From Tolypothrix sp. NIES-4075 (GTDB lineage Bacteria > Cyanobacteriota > Cyanobacteriia > Cyanobacteriales > Nostocaceae): a stretch of 64,000 nt of DNA. Shown here piece by piece: positions 1 through 8,742 of the stretch. The notes below the pieces were generated by a model. The model did no database searches. It was not told the origin of the DNA and saw only the letters and a list, made by a program, of their open reading frames with translations. A program made the position numbers and the translations under genes. The stretch is taken from positions 198,448 to 262,447 of the forward strand of contig NZ_BDUC01000005.1 in NCBI RefSeq assembly GCF_002218085.1. The letters run 5' to 3'. Position 1 is the stretch's first letter, and every line of letters starts with the position of its first letter.

Positions 1-495
1 ATTACAGCACAAGGCATTTTTGGTATTAAGCCTCGTCCCCGCCAAACTGACTTAAGTGATATCACTGCCAGTTCGCAAAGTGGGGTGCAAGGCACTATAG
101 AAATTAACACACCCGATGTAGACCCCAATCGGGGATTATTAAAACTGCCTACAGGTTTAGTAAGTACTCCTGGGTTAGTTGCTTCTAACTGTAATGCCTT
201 TATTGGCAAAAAAGGTAGTGAATTTACTGTAACCGGACGTGGGGGTTTACCACTCAGTCCTGACGATTTCCTCAGCCCTGATGTGCTGTGGTCAGATACT
301 CGCTTAAGCGCTACCACAGCGCAGCAAGATAAACCCAAGACACCTATTGCCAAATCACCCTCTAAACCTGAAGCGATCGCAATTGTCCCCGCTACTGGGT
401 GGGTGTTCAACAACAAAGGTGAAGTTACGCTCATCTCTTCTGCACCCAATGCTACAGGCTTAGGTTATACTCCTACTACCTGTCTTGGACACTGA
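1..495 (+). CDS. C-terminal end of a large filamentous-haemagglutinin/S-layer-like exoprotein (5' truncated by window)
   Basis: The reading frame is open from base 1 without a start, so only the last 164 codons are visible. The text 'GIKPRPRQTDLSDITASSQ' followed by 'GTIEINTPDVDPNRGLLKLP' is typical of the C-terminal part of cyanobacterial two-partner-secretion exoproteins with an N-terminal filamentous haemagglutinin domain, where haemagglutinin-like beta-helix repeats are followed by a short tail with two Cys residues (here in 'ASNCNAF' and 'PTTCLGH'). Such proteins are exported across the outer membrane by a TpsB/Omp85-like transporter and act at the cell surface. The helix repeats and signal peptide lie upstream of the window. 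The function beyond a surface exoprotein cannot be stated. Confidence 0.72.
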   Translation: MTAQGIFGIKPRPRQTDLSDITASSQSGVQGTIEINTPDVDPNRGLLKLPTGLVSTPGLVASNCNAFIGKKGSEFTVTGRGGLPLSPDDFLSPDVLWSDTRLSATTAQQDKPKTPIAKSPSKPEAIAIVPATGWVFNNKGEVTLISSAPNATGLGYTPTTCLGH

Positions 496-507
496 ATTAA
501 AAGAGTC

Positions 508-692
508 TTTTTTATCAATTCTTTGTAGAGTTTTCCAGTATTTTCCTTGATTTGATTGGGCGATCGCTTTACGCGACATGTAAAATCAACTTTATCGCCT
601 AATTTTGCCGCAAAGCGTGAAGACTGACAGCATTTTTTATCAATTCTTTGCCGAGTTTCCCAGTATTTTCTTTGATTTGATTGGGCGATCGC
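508..692. repeat. Two direct copies of a ~60-bp repeat
   Basis: Bases 508-568 and 633-692 are near-identical direct copies, both beginning TTTTTTATCAATTCTTTG and ending in ATTTGATTGGGCGATCGC (HIP1). They lie 3' of the exoprotein gene and carry no coding signal. The region to 940 otherwise holds only a MITE fragment and a gene remnant. Confidence 0.7.
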
Positions 693-696
693 CTAA

Positions 697-742
697 TACC
701 ATTTCACGTTAATAGCGATACATATCAATCTTGTAGAGACGA
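697..742 (+). repeat. Left-end fragment of a MITE-like element
   Basis: The sequence starting ATACCATTTCACGTTAATAG matches the left half of the complete element at 30573-30677 with only a few differences, as far as TTGTAGAGACG. The palindromic centre and right end are missing, so this is a truncated copy. Confidence 0.65.
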
Positions 743-813
743 CTGTCGAACAAATAGCCGAACAGCTAGATATTGATATTGAAGCTGTTCGGCAGGCAGC
801 ACAACAATCTTAA
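742..813 (+). pseudogene. C-terminal remnant of a gene, possibly Rpn/PD-(D/E)XK transposase-like
   Basis: An open stretch reads TVEQIAEQLDIDIEAVRQAA and ends QQS-stop. A short helix-turn-helix-like tail of this kind ('IAxxLxIxxEAVRxAA') closes many cyanobacterial Rpn-family recombination-promoting nucleases and related orphan proteins. There is no start codon, and the MITE fragment abuts its 5' edge, so it looks like what remains after a deletion or insertion. The family assignment is a guess from the tail alone. Confidence 0.35.
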
Positions 814-940
814 AGCAGACTCCAAAGCGCAGAAAGTAATTATACCAATTGGCGATTTAGGTGATGTCTGGCGACAAGAAGCAGAGTTTCTACGCACTTC
901 AGTGCTTAGAAAGCGCTGAAGCGCTTACTACGTAGTTTCA

Positions 941-2011
941 TTACATTTCGATTAGTTCACGCACTAACTGCGCTAATTTTTCCGCGCTGTCGGGAACTGC
1001 GATCGCTTTACTTTTTGAAGCCATATCAGCTAATTCTGCGGGGGACTGCAACAGATGCAAAACTTTACTTTGCAATACTTCAGCAGTTAACTCTGATTGC
1101 TTGAATGCGATCGCTGCACCGACTGAGGTAAATACTTCGGCATTGTAAGTTTGATGATCTTCTGCCGCAAATGGATAAGGAATCAAAATCGATGGCACTC
1201 CACATACTGCCAATTCTGTCAAGCTTCCCGCACCAGAACGACTAATTGCTAAATCAGCGCGTTTTAACAATCCCGCCATATTGTCATAAAACGGTAACAC
1301 AATATATTGCGGATGCTGTAACTTATCGGCTTCTGGGTCGTTATCTCCGGTCAAATGGACAACCCAAGCACCAGCATCAAACCAAGCTGTAACGCAGGAG
1401 CGCACCAACTTATTAATAGCGACTGCACCTTGGCTACCACCAAAGACGACAATTAAACGAACATTCTCCGGAATCGGTAAATCTAGGGGGACAATTCCGG
1501 AATTCAAAAAAGGCGATCGCACCGGAGTATTTGTATAAATAGTTTTGGCACGAGGTAGATACTTAGCCGCAACTTCAAACCCGACTGCCACAGCATTACA
1601 CCAAGGACCAAAAAAGCGTGTTACTTTACCAGGTAAGGCGTTAGACTCATGGAGAATCACAGGTAAACCAAGCGATCGCGCGGCAATTACAGCCGGACCT
1701 GCGATATAACCACCCGTAGTAAAGACACCTTGAAAATTACCTTTTTTCAGAAGTTTTCTTACTTGGAGAATCGAACCAACGAGTTTACCAAAAATTCGTA
1801 AAGATGAAAATCCCAACCCTTGCTGAAATCCCTCAACTGCAATAGTATTCAAGGGGTACTGCTTGGGAACAAGCGATCGTTCTAGCCGATTCGGGACACC
1901 AAGCCACTCAATTTGATAATCTGGCAATTGTTCGGCAAGTGCGATCGCCGGAAATAAGTGTCCACCAGTTCCACTAGCAGCTATTAATAATCGTATCGGT
2001 GCGTTAACCAT
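941..2011 (-). CDS. murG: UDP-GlcNAc:undecaprenyl-PP-MurNAc-pentapeptide GlcNAc transferase MurG
   Basis: MurG adds GlcNAc from UDP-GlcNAc to lipid I to make lipid II on the cytoplasmic face of the inner membrane, the last intracellular step of peptidoglycan precursor synthesis. The 356-residue protein has the family layout: an N-terminal GT-B domain with the glycine loop 'SGTGGHLFPA' near residues 13-22, the 'HESNALPGK' stretch, a second glycine loop 'GGSQGA' near residue 190, and the nucleotide-sugar region 'SRSGAGSLTELA' with downstream 'ILIPYPFAAEDHQ'. The ATG at 2011 is preferred to the in-frame TTG one codon upstream. No other mur/fts gene adjoins it, as is usual in cyanobacteria. Assignment is firm. 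Confidence 0.96.
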   Translation of the reverse strand: MVNAPIRLLIAASGTGGHLFPAIALAEQLPDYQIEWLGVPNRLERSLVPKQYPLNTIAVEGFQQGLGFSSLRIFGKLVGSILQVRKLLKKGNFQGVFTTGGYIAGPAVIAARSLGLPVILHESNALPGKVTRFFGPWCNAVAVGFEVAAKYLPRAKTIYTNTPVRSPFLNSGIVPLDLPIPENVRLIVVFGGSQGAVAINKLVRSCVTAWFDAGAWVVHLTGDNDPEADKLQHPQYIVLPFYDNMAGLLKRADLAISRSGAGSLTELAVCGVPSILIPYPFAAEDHQTYNAEVFTSVGAAIAFKQSELTAEVLQSKVLHLLQSPAELADMASKSKAIAVPDSAEKLAQLVRELIEM

Positions 2012-2096
2012 CAACCCTCTACCGTTGTGCTTTGAAGCTTAACTAAGATAAAACAATTTACTAGCCTTCTTTCGCTAAATCCTGAACCTATCAACA

Positions 2097-2906
2097 ATGC
2101 CTAACTTAATTGTGTTACTACTTAAACGCCAAAGAAAATTTTTAGCCTCAAACTGGCTAATTTTGTTTTTACTGACACTTGGTTTATTATCCGGTTGGAA
2201 ATGCGCTCAAGCGAGTACCCCAGACACCGCACCAACCGCACTGAAAAATTTATTGACGCAAATTGATACAGCAGCAAGTCAAGGCAATGTGACAAAAGTA
2301 ATGCAGTTTTACAGTCCCAATTTTACTACTGGGGATGGCTTAACTCACGCCAATATGCAAAAAGCCTTGGTTGGACTGTGGAAACGGTATCCACAATTAA
2401 AATACACTACCCAACTGCAATCTTGGAAATCAGAAGGTAATGCCATTATCGCCGAAACGGTGACTAATATAACCGGTTCACCCTCTGCTAGCAGTAATAA
2501 CTTAGCTTTGAATGCGACAATTACATCTCGTCAGCGCATTTCCGGTACGCAAATCGTCCGTCAAGACATTTTGAGCGAACGCACTCAACTTAGCTCTGGT
2601 GCTAAACCACCGCAAATTAACATTAATTTACCACAGCAAGTGCGAGTCGGACAGCAATATAATTTTGATGCGATCGTTACTGAACCGCTTGGTGAAGATT
2701 TTCTTTTAGGCACCGCTTTAGAAGAACCGATTCAACCAGAAAAATATCTCTCCCCCACATCCGTAGATTTAGAATTGCTGACAACAGGTGGACTTTTTAA
2801 AGTTGGAAAAGCACCTTCTACCCCTGGTAATCAATGGCTTTCTGCGGTAATTTTACGGGGAGATGGCATGACAATGGTAACTCAGCGTTTACAAGTTGTG
2901 AAATAA
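2097..2906 (+). CDS. Exported protein with NTF2/SnoaL-like domain
   Basis: This 269-residue protein begins with a basic stretch and a hydrophobic segment (about residues 17-35, 'NWLILFLLTLGLLSG') followed by an AQAS-type site, consistent with a signal peptide or membrane anchor. Residues about 45-160 ('LLTQIDTAASQGNVTKVMQFYSPNF') look like an NTF2/DUF4440-type alpha+beta cone fold. The C-terminal part is beta-rich. It is divergent from murG across a short gap and may share a control region. A periplasmic role is inferred; substrate and partner are unknown. Confidence 0.6.
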   Translation: MPNLIVLLLKRQRKFLASNWLILFLLTLGLLSGWKCAQASTPDTAPTALKNLLTQIDTAASQGNVTKVMQFYSPNFTTGDGLTHANMQKALVGLWKRYPQLKYTTQLQSWKSEGNAIIAETVTNITGSPSASSNNLALNATITSRQRISGTQIVRQDILSERTQLSSGAKPPQININLPQQVRVGQQYNFDAIVTEPLGEDFLLGTALEEPIQPEKYLSPTSVDLELLTTGGLFKVGKAPSTPGNQWLSAVILRGDGMTMVTQRLQVVK

Positions 2907-2927
2907 GTAGTTGGTTGATGGTTGATA

Positions 2928-3069
2928 GTTGGAGCGTTGGAGCGTTGGAGCGTTGGAGCGTTGGAGCGTTGGAGCGTTGATGCTATCCACCATCCACTAA
3001 CCACCATCCACTAACCACCATCCACCATCCACCATCCACTAACCAATAACCACTATCCACTAACCAATA
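2928..3069. repeat. Short tandem repeats (8-mer GTTGGAGC x6, then CCATCCACTAA-type repeats)
   Basis: Six perfect head-to-tail copies of GTTGGAGC occupy 2928-2975, with a decayed seventh. From about 2987 to 3069 degenerate units of the form ACCATCCACTAACC follow up to the next start codon. This is the STRR class of repeat common in filamentous cyanobacteria. No protein is encoded. Confidence 0.85.
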
Positions 3070-3837
3070 ATGATTCAAAATCAAATTGTTTTAATTACGG
3101 GTGCAAGCAGTGGTATTGGTGCAGCTTGTGCGAGAATTTTTGCGCTTTCGGGTGCAAAATTGATTTTAGCAGCGCGTCGGCAAGAACGTTTGCAGCAGCT
3201 AGCTAATGAACTAGATAATAAGAGTGCCGAAATTCATTTACTACAGTTAGATGTGCGCGATCGCTTGGCTGTAGAATCGGCTATTTCTAACCTACCCCCA
3301 GAGTGGTCAGACATCGACATTTTAATTAACAATGCCGGTTTGAGTCGCGGTTTAGACAAACTCCACGAAGGTGACACTCAAGACTGGGAAGAAATGATTG
3401 ATACCAATATCAAAGGTTTACTTTACCTCACCCGCTATGTTGTCCCAGGAATGGTGAAGCGGAATCGCGGTCATGTGGTAAATATTGGTTCGATTGCCGG
3501 ACATCAAACTTATCCCAAAGGTAATGTATATTGTGGCACTAAAGCCGCAGTCAAAGCAATTTCTGAAGGTTTAAAACAAGACCTTTTAGGAACTCCTATA
3601 CGAGTAACTTCTGTCGATCCGGGGATGGTAGAAACAGAATTTAGTCAAGTGCGCTTTCATGGGGATAGCGATCGCGCTCAACAAGTTTACCAAGGAGTAA
3701 CTCCTCTGACACCAGATGATGTCGCTGACGTGATATTTTTCTGCGTCACCCGACCAACTCATGTCAATATTAATGAAGTTATATTAATGCCAGTTGACCA
3801 AGCCAGCGTCACTATGGTAATTAGGCGAGAAAATTAA
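3070..3837 (+). CDS. NAD(P)-dependent short-chain dehydrogenase (YdfG-like SDR)
   Basis: A classical SDR of 255 residues: cofactor loop TGASSGIG at 10-17, NNAG at 87-90, Asn113 in 'DTNIKG', catalytic Ser141 ('NIGSIAG'), Tyr154 and Lys158 ('YCGTK'). Overall it resembles the YdfG group (3-hydroxy acid dehydrogenase/malonic semialdehyde reductase), including 'SVDPGMVETEFS' after the active site, and would act in the cytoplasm as a tetramer. The start codon directly follows a block of short repeats, so the native upstream region seems displaced and no clear Shine-Dalgarno remains. The exact substrate is not determined. Confidence 0.85.
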   Translation: MIQNQIVLITGASSGIGAACARIFALSGAKLILAARRQERLQQLANELDNKSAEIHLLQLDVRDRLAVESAISNLPPEWSDIDILINNAGLSRGLDKLHEGDTQDWEEMIDTNIKGLLYLTRYVVPGMVKRNRGHVVNIGSIAGHQTYPKGNVYCGTKAAVKAISEGLKQDLLGTPIRVTSVDPGMVETEFSQVRFHGDSDRAQQVYQGVTPLTPDDVADVIFFCVTRPTHVNINEVILMPVDQASVTMVIRREN

Positions 3838-4010
3838 GTTGGGGGAGGTGGGGGGACAAGGAGACAAGGAGACAAGGAGGACAAGGGAGACAAGGGAGAC
3901 AAGGAGGACAAGGGAGACAAGGAGATAAGGAGATAATTTTTTCTCTCCATTACCCATTACCCATTACCCATTCTCCATTCCCCATTACCTATTCCCCACT
4001 CCCTATTCCC
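3838..4010. repeat. G-rich/AT-core/C-rich inverted repeat block (intergenic copy)
   Basis: A run of GGGGACAAGGAGACAAGGA units is followed by an AT core (AGATAATTTTTTCTC) and then by CCATTACCCATTCTCC units. The architecture is the same as the copies found in frame inside proteins at 13961-14101, 14540-14683 and 57873-58022. Confidence 0.75.
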
Positions 4011-5097
4011 TAGATGATTGGTGATATTGCATTGCTTTGGCATAATCGCCTAAAGCATAGCAAGCAACTCTTAAACTGGTAAGAGCTAGTTGTTCGCTGC
4101 GACGGTCTTTAAGTATTCGAGCTAAATTTAAACGTTCTTCGTAATATGTAATCGCTTTGGTATAATCGCCCAAAGCTTCGCAAGCAACTCCTAAACTGCC
4201 GAGAGACTGTTCTTCGCTACTTTTATCATTAAGTTTTCTGGCTATATGCAAGCGTTCTTCATAATATATAATAGATGACGCATAATCGCCGATCGCATAA
4301 CAAGCATTACCGAGGTTTTTCAGCACCTGAGACGCATTGCGGTGGTTGTTGAGAGAACGCGATATTGTGACACACTGTTGATAGTAGGCGATCGCTTTGG
4401 GATAATCGCTCAAAGCATACCAAGCATTGCCGATATTTTTTAGCACTTGTTCCTCACCCCAGTGGTCTTGAAGTTGGCGAACAAATTCTAGGCTTTGCTG
4501 CTGATACTCAATCGCCTTTGCCATTTCGCCCAAAGCTTTATAAACTAATCCTAGGTTATTCAGCGCTGCCACTTGAGTTCGCTTATCTTGCAACTGCTGC
4601 GCTATTTTCACGCACTCTTGCAAAAACTCAATAGCCTTTTCATGCTCGTTTAGGTGACGATAAGAATTACCTAAATGAGAAAACGCTTGCACTCTCACCC
4701 GCAAATCAGAAGAATCTTTAGTTAAAGATAGACACTGCCCAGAGTAAGAAATTGCGCTTTTGTAATCTCCTGAAGTATAAGCCACTAGCGCTAAATAAGA
4801 AAGTGCCTGCGCCTGTCTTTCTAAGTCCCCAAAAGCTTGAGACAGTGCTAAACATTCTTGTAAGGACTTCATCGCAGCAGTTAAATCTCCTGCTTGTTGT
4901 TGTTGAACTCCTTGTCGCAGTAGTCTAGAAGCATCGGATGAGTGGTCGTCACTATCTTGTGGAAGTAGCATTTCACCTTGTAAATTTTTATCAAAGTCGT
5001 GGCTAATTGTGCCGCGTTTCCTTGCATTCGTATGTATTGTAGTTACTGGCAAGGGAGCTGTGTTTTTTGAGTTAGGATTCGATTCGCCTTTCCACAT
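4003..5097 (-). CDS. Tetratricopeptide repeat protein (LGN/TPR_12 type)
   Basis: After a polar, probably disordered first 55 residues, the protein is built of about eight 40-residue TPR units from residue 60 to the end, such as 'QALSYLALVAYTSGDYKSAI', 'NNLGLVYKALGEMAKAIEY' and 'LGSLGVACEALGDYTKAITYY'. The 40-residue spacing is that of the LGN/kinesin-light-chain subtype. Such arrays bind partner proteins; in cyanobacteria they often accompany CHAT or kinase domains, but none is present here. ATG at 5097 is preferred over the TTG just before it. The C-terminus runs into the repeat block at 3838-4010, so the last residues may be repeat-derived. A scaffolding role is inferred. Confidence 0.8.
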   Translation of the reverse strand: MWKGESNPNSKNTAPLPVTTIHTNARKRGTISHDFDKNLQGEMLLPQDSDDHSSDASRLLRQGVQQQQAGDLTAAMKSLQECLALSQAFGDLERQAQALSYLALVAYTSGDYKSAISYSGQCLSLTKDSSDLRVRVQAFSHLGNSYRHLNEHEKAIEFLQECVKIAQQLQDKRTQVAALNNLGLVYKALGEMAKAIEYQQQSLEFVRQLQDHWGEEQVLKNIGNAWYALSDYPKAIAYYQQCVTISRSLNNHRNASQVLKNLGNACYAIGDYASSIIYYEERLHIARKLNDKSSEEQSLGSLGVACEALGDYTKAITYYEERLNLARILKDRRSEQLALTSLRVACYALGDYAKAMQYHQSSRE

Positions 5098-5162
5098 CAA
5101 CCAATCCCTGATATTTGTAATGATATGTTTAGTGTTCCCAAAAATGGGGCGTATCTTTCATC

Positions 5163-5368
5163 ATGGAAAGAGTTTTGGAACCTGAGGTGAAGCTATTGAA
5201 TATGATGCAATGGATTTCACTGAGGTAAATACCACTTTTGCTAAAACCGCGATCGCGTAGCGTCTTTGTTGGTGCAGCCTCTTTGATAGGAGAAGGAGAA
5301 TCGCTCTTGGACTTGCACAAGGTATAATCTTGGATGCTGGCACAGATCCTGCGTGGATGTGGGGTTAA
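5163..5368 (+). pseudogene. Broken class I SAM-dependent methyltransferase (N-terminal part)
   Basis: ATG at 5163 gives MERVLEPEV. After a frame change the text continues EAIEYDAMDFTEVNTTFAKT, then AIA; an insertion of about 46 bp (including an in-frame stop) separates this from LGLAQGIILDAGTDPAWMWG-stop. Together these pieces recover the N-terminus of a class I methyltransferase ('EAIEYDAMDFTEVN...VLDAGTG'), with motif I altered and everything downstream missing. A further short open stretch (MSFIAASNGLSVKRPKFF, 5369-5449) is not assigned. Confidence 0.6.
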
Positions 5369-5538
5369 TGAGTTTTATTGCTGCTTCTAATGGTCTTAGC
5401 GTTAAGCGTCCAAAGTTCTTTATATATCTCCAACGCAAGCTTAATCAGTAGGCAGAAATAAAAAGTAAATATTCTTTTTATTCCCTATGCCCCATCTCCC
5501 ATGCCCGATCAATAGCGAGTAATGTTTAATTTAAGAAC

Positions 5539-6681
5539 CTACTTAGTTACTATATTATTATTAGCTGCCCATTGTCTGATATCTTGACGAGCGATCGCAG
5601 CTGCCATTAAATCGGGAAATTTATCAGGAGTGCAAGCAAAAGCGGCAATCCCAAATTCTGTTAATGATAAAGCTGCTTGGCGATCGTACATCGGTGCGCC
5701 ATCATCATTCAACGCTAATAAGGCGATAAATTGCACCCCAGCATTCACCATCGCTGCAACTCGCTTGAGCATTTCTTTCTTATCGCCACCTTCATACAAA
5801 TCACTTATTAACACTACAATTGTATCTTGGGGCTGTTGCACAAAACCTTGACAATATGCTAAAGCTCTATTAATATCAGTCCCACCACCCAATTGAGTAC
5901 CAAATAGTAAATCTACTGGGTCTTGCGCTTCATCAGTCAAATCTACAACTTCGGTATCAAAGGCAACTATGCGCGTTTGCACTGCTGATAAAGATGCCAA
6001 TACACATCCAAAGATACCTGCATAAACAACAGAAGTTGCCATCGAGCCACTTTGGTCAATGCAAAGTATGATGTTGCGTAAATTACTTCGCTTGCGTCCA
6101 TAACCGATTCTAACTTCTGGAATAATAGTACGATATTTAGGTTGATAATGCTTGAGATTAGCGCGGATGGTGCGATTCCAATCAATTTCGTTGTGTCGGG
6201 GACGACGGTTGCGGATGCTGCGGTTCAAGCTGCCGATAACAGCTTGACGCATCGGGTTAGCGAGTTTGCGTTGCAATTCCTCAACGACGTGACGCACAAC
6301 CATGCGTGCAGTATCTTTAGTCTTGCTTGGCATAATATTGCTTAAAGAAAGCAAATTTGCCACTAAATGCACATCTGGCTCAACAGCTTCCAGCATTTCT
6401 GGTTCTAACAACATTTGACGCAAATTGAGACGCTCTAGCGCGTCGAGTTGCATCACCTTAACTACCGATGAAGGGAAATAAGTGCGGATGTCAGAAAGCC
6501 AACGAGCAACTTTTGGGGATGAAGAGCCTAAACCACCAGAGCGCTCACTATCGTACAATGCACTCAAGGCGTTATCCATTGCCAAATCAGCACCGCTTAA
6601 TCGACACCCTGTACCATCAGCTTCTTGACTTCCTAACAAAAGTCGCCAACGGCGTAAACGTTCGTCGTCATTTTGAGTCAT
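5539..6681 (-). CDS. vWA-domain protein of a MoxR-associated system
   Basis: The C-terminal half carries a von Willebrand A domain: 'ILCIDQSGSM' gives the MIDAS motif DxSxS at 209-213, Thr268 lies in 'GGGTDI' and an Asp in 'VLISDLYEGG'. The N-terminal ~190 residues are the helical extension typical of the CoxE-like vWA proteins that work with MoxR ATPases. Its natural partners (SWIM, DUF5691, MoxR, DUF5682) lie on the same strand at 12.6-19.7 kb, but nearly 6 kb of unrelated genes separate it from DUF5682. vWA/MoxR pairs are generally thought to act in metal-dependent protein assembly or remodelling; the substrate here is unknown. Confidence 0.85.
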   Translation of the reverse strand: MTQNDDERLRRWRLLLGSQEADGTGCRLSGADLAMDNALSALYDSERSGGLGSSSPKVARWLSDIRTYFPSSVVKVMQLDALERLNLRQMLLEPEMLEAVEPDVHLVANLLSLSNIMPSKTKDTARMVVRHVVEELQRKLANPMRQAVIGSLNRSIRNRRPRHNEIDWNRTIRANLKHYQPKYRTIIPEVRIGYGRKRSNLRNIILCIDQSGSMATSVVYAGIFGCVLASLSAVQTRIVAFDTEVVDLTDEAQDPVDLLFGTQLGGGTDINRALAYCQGFVQQPQDTIVVLISDLYEGGDKKEMLKRVAAMVNAGVQFIALLALNDDGAPMYDRQAALSLTEFGIAAFACTPDKFPDLMAAAIARQDIRQWAANNNIVTK

Positions 6682-6703
6682 ACTTTACTTTAGCTTTAAG
6701 TTT

Positions 6704-7021
6704 TCATCTATTGATTGGTCTTTTTGTATTCCACATTAATTCAAATTCGGCTTTTGTAATTTCAAATTCTTGTATATCCTCCTTAGACATACGTTTATCA
6801 CTTAACATGCCGTAATCATCTCCGAAGTGAGTAGCATCATAAAATAGAACGTTTCCATTTTCGTAAACTTCTATTTGTCTGACGACGCGCGAATTCTCAT
6901 TAATTTCCATAAAGTAAGTACTAGTACCCCACTCATCAAAGGCACCACCAAGGGATTCATCCCAAAACCATTTACAGTATTTCATAGCTTTCGCTCTATA
7001 GAGAAATAAGTAGATGGGCAT
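6704..7021 (-). CDS. Small hypothetical protein resembling DUF6881
   Basis: A 105-residue protein with the pattern 'VRQIEVYENGNVLFYDATHFGD...EDIQEFEITKAEFELMW', reminiscent of DUF6881 proteins, which are small and often found near toxin/immunity or orphan genes. The ATG at 7021 has a good Shine-Dalgarno (TAAGGAG, 5 bases away); a second ATG at 6985 has a weaker one. It is 22 bp downstream of the vWA start on the same strand. No catalytic motif is visible and the function is unknown. Confidence 0.5.
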   Translation of the reverse strand: MPIYLFLYRAKAMKYCKWFWDESLGGAFDEWGTSTYFMEINENSRVVRQIEVYENGNVLFYDATHFGDDYGMLSDKRMSKEDIQEFEITKAEFELMWNTKRPINR

Positions 7022-7040
7022 AAATAAATACTCCTTAACG

Positions 7041-7260
7041 TAGTAACGGCTTCAGCCGTTAAAATCCCGACTCGACGAGCGGTGAGCCAGCGCGGTCTTC
7101 TCCCAAAGGGAGAGGCGCTCCGCCAAGGGGAGCCAGCCCCGTGCGGAGGTCACGAACGCCCTCGGGGACTGGCGTGGTTTCCCCCATGAGCGACTGGCAA
7201 GGAGCGAAGGGTAAACCGCTCACTACGAACCAGGAGAGTATTTTACGTTTAATTTCGCCC
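7041..7260. repeat. GC-rich composite palindromic repeat block
   Basis: This 220-bp stretch is much more GC-rich than its flanks and is a mosaic of small palindromes, for example CTCCCAAAGGGAG, GGCGCTCCGCC and CTGGCGTGG..., including pieces that recur elsewhere in the window (compare 8858-8893). It has no credible coding content. The remainder up to 7427 is AT-rich and shows nothing recognisable. Confidence 0.55.
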
Positions 7261-7427
7261 ACTTACTTACAATCTTATTTACTGTGCTGCATCGTCATTA
7301 AAAGCTAAATTCTACAAAGTCTCAATCCTCCTCTTAGCGGATTTTTTGTTTCACGCAATAGACACTCTAGACGCAAAGACTTATCAATGAGTGCAAGAAC
7401 TCTATTGCATTATCAATATAAATAATA

Positions 7428-7898
7428 TTATTCACTTAAGCTATTATCAGCATTTGTATCATAAGTATGGCGCAATATTTCTCGCACTTCCATTAAAATT
7501 ATTCCCAACTTATTTTTACCACTGCCATCAGCACCACAACCCCAGTAATAATCAATCGGGGAATTTTCGACTATTTCTGCATCTTTTGTAGAAAGTAAAA
7601 TTTCTCGGATATCCGCATGAATTTCAAATTTTCGTAACACTGCTTTTTGCATAATATCATCTTTAACTTGTTCCCAATCTGGACGCAGTGGACGAGTTCT
7701 TTCGCGTCCCATTTTCGCTGCTTCTTTGGGTGTTTTCGCAAAGCGAATTTGTTCAGCGTCAGCTGTTTTGGGAAATTTTTGCGCTTGAAAATAGTGTTCG
7801 CTGGTAGACCAATATAACCCATCTAATTCAAAGCCGTGTGCCGAAAAGTTTGAGAAACAACCGTATTTTTCACGAGTGGCGTAAAAGTAAATTTTCAT
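7428..7898 (-). CDS. NADAR-family protein (YbiA-like)
   Basis: The 156-residue protein shows the NADAR/YbiA signature: 'CFSNFSAHGFELDG' (14-27), 'YWSTSEHYFQAQKF' (29-42), 'RTRPLRPDWEQVKDDIM' and the C-terminal 'DYYWGCGADGSGKNKLG' (117-132). Family members hydrolyse N-glycosidic bonds: YbiA removes damaged riboflavin-pathway intermediates, and other NADARs remove ADP-ribose from guanine as the antitoxin of DarT-NADAR modules. No DarT-like neighbour is visible, so a housekeeping or damage-control role is more likely. The start ATG is unambiguous. The 508-bp gap to the next gene has HIP1 sites but no supported gene. Confidence 0.88.
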   Translation of the reverse strand: MKIYFYATREKYGCFSNFSAHGFELDGLYWSTSEHYFQAQKFPKTADAEQIRFAKTPKEAAKMGRERTRPLRPDWEQVKDDIMQKAVLRKFEIHADIREILLSTKDAEIVENSPIDYYWGCGADGSGKNKLGIILMEVREILRHTYDTNADNSLSE

Positions 7899-8406
7899 AA
7901 CGATTTATGATTAAGTAATAAATTTATTGTATAAATATTTTTGATCTCTTACTTGACGGGGCGTTTTCTGCGAGATAACTAGCTGGCAAATCTCCCTGAT
8001 GCGGCGTTTTCTGTTGCTCTAAGTGCTAATATACTCAAACTTTGCAGCCCAGAGTCGAATGTATTTGGTGCTTGAAGTTCGGCGATCGCGCTTATGTCGA
8101 AGTCTTAATAAGTTATTAACAAATTCTTTGGTACGATGGGGTAGCCGCCCACTCCCGTGCGTGCGATCGCCAAGCGCGTCAAATCCGAACAGGCGCTTGC
8201 ATATACGGACGATCGCACAGAAAACAAGGAAAAACTTTCTATTGCTTTGAAAGTAACCGACATAATGCGCGATCAAGCAACTAAGAACCACGCTTTGTAT
8301 GTTATAGTTGTGTTTAATTGAGTATTATTTTCGGTGATATGACTCCTTTTTATAAAGTCTCTACTGAATCTAAATCTCTACACTTAAGATTTCTTGGAGA
8401 TGTTTT

Positions 8407-8709
8407 ATGTCCATTTATGTCGGTAATCTATCTTATGAAGTTACAAAAGAAGACCTAGAGCGAGCTTTTGGTGAATACGGCACAGTAAATCGCGTTCAGC
8501 TACCTAGCGATCGCGAAACAGGTCGTCCGAGAGGCTTTGCCTTTGTAGAAATGGCAAAAGAGGACGAAGAAACAGCGGCAATTGATGCCCTTGATGGCGC
8601 TGATTGGATGGGTCGTAGCTTAAAAGTTAATAAAGCTAAACCCCGTGAAGACAGAGGTTCCTCTGACAGACGAGGTGGTGGTGGAGGATACTCTCGAAGT
8701 CGCTACTAA
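8407..8709 (+). CDS. Glycine-rich RRM RNA-binding protein (Rbp family)
   Basis: A single RRM of about 80 residues (RNP2 IYVGNLS at 3-9, RNP1 RGFAFVEM at 42-49) is followed by a short glycine/arginine/serine tail. This is the cyanobacterial Rbp architecture; family members are commonly cold-inducible and influence RNA stability or localisation. It is preceded by GGAG and a leader of at least 100 bp and is followed by a Rho-independent terminator and then by rpsU, the classic rbpA-rpsU arrangement of filamentous cyanobacteria. Cold regulation is inferred from the family. Confidence 0.93.
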   Translation: MSIYVGNLSYEVTKEDLERAFGEYGTVNRVQLPSDRETGRPRGFAFVEMAKEDEETAAIDALDGADWMGRSLKVNKAKPREDRGSSDRRGGGGGYSRSRY

Positions 8710-8742
8710 GCTTTAAGAGCAAGAGTTTAACTCGTTGGTCTT

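Noticed and set aside
2928..3069. Tandem repeats resembling a CRISPR array
   Set aside because: The units are 8-11 bp with no unique spacers, i.e. short tandem repeats.
7059..7262. Frame across the GC-rich palindromic block
   Set aside because: It consists of repeat modules and has no start signal.
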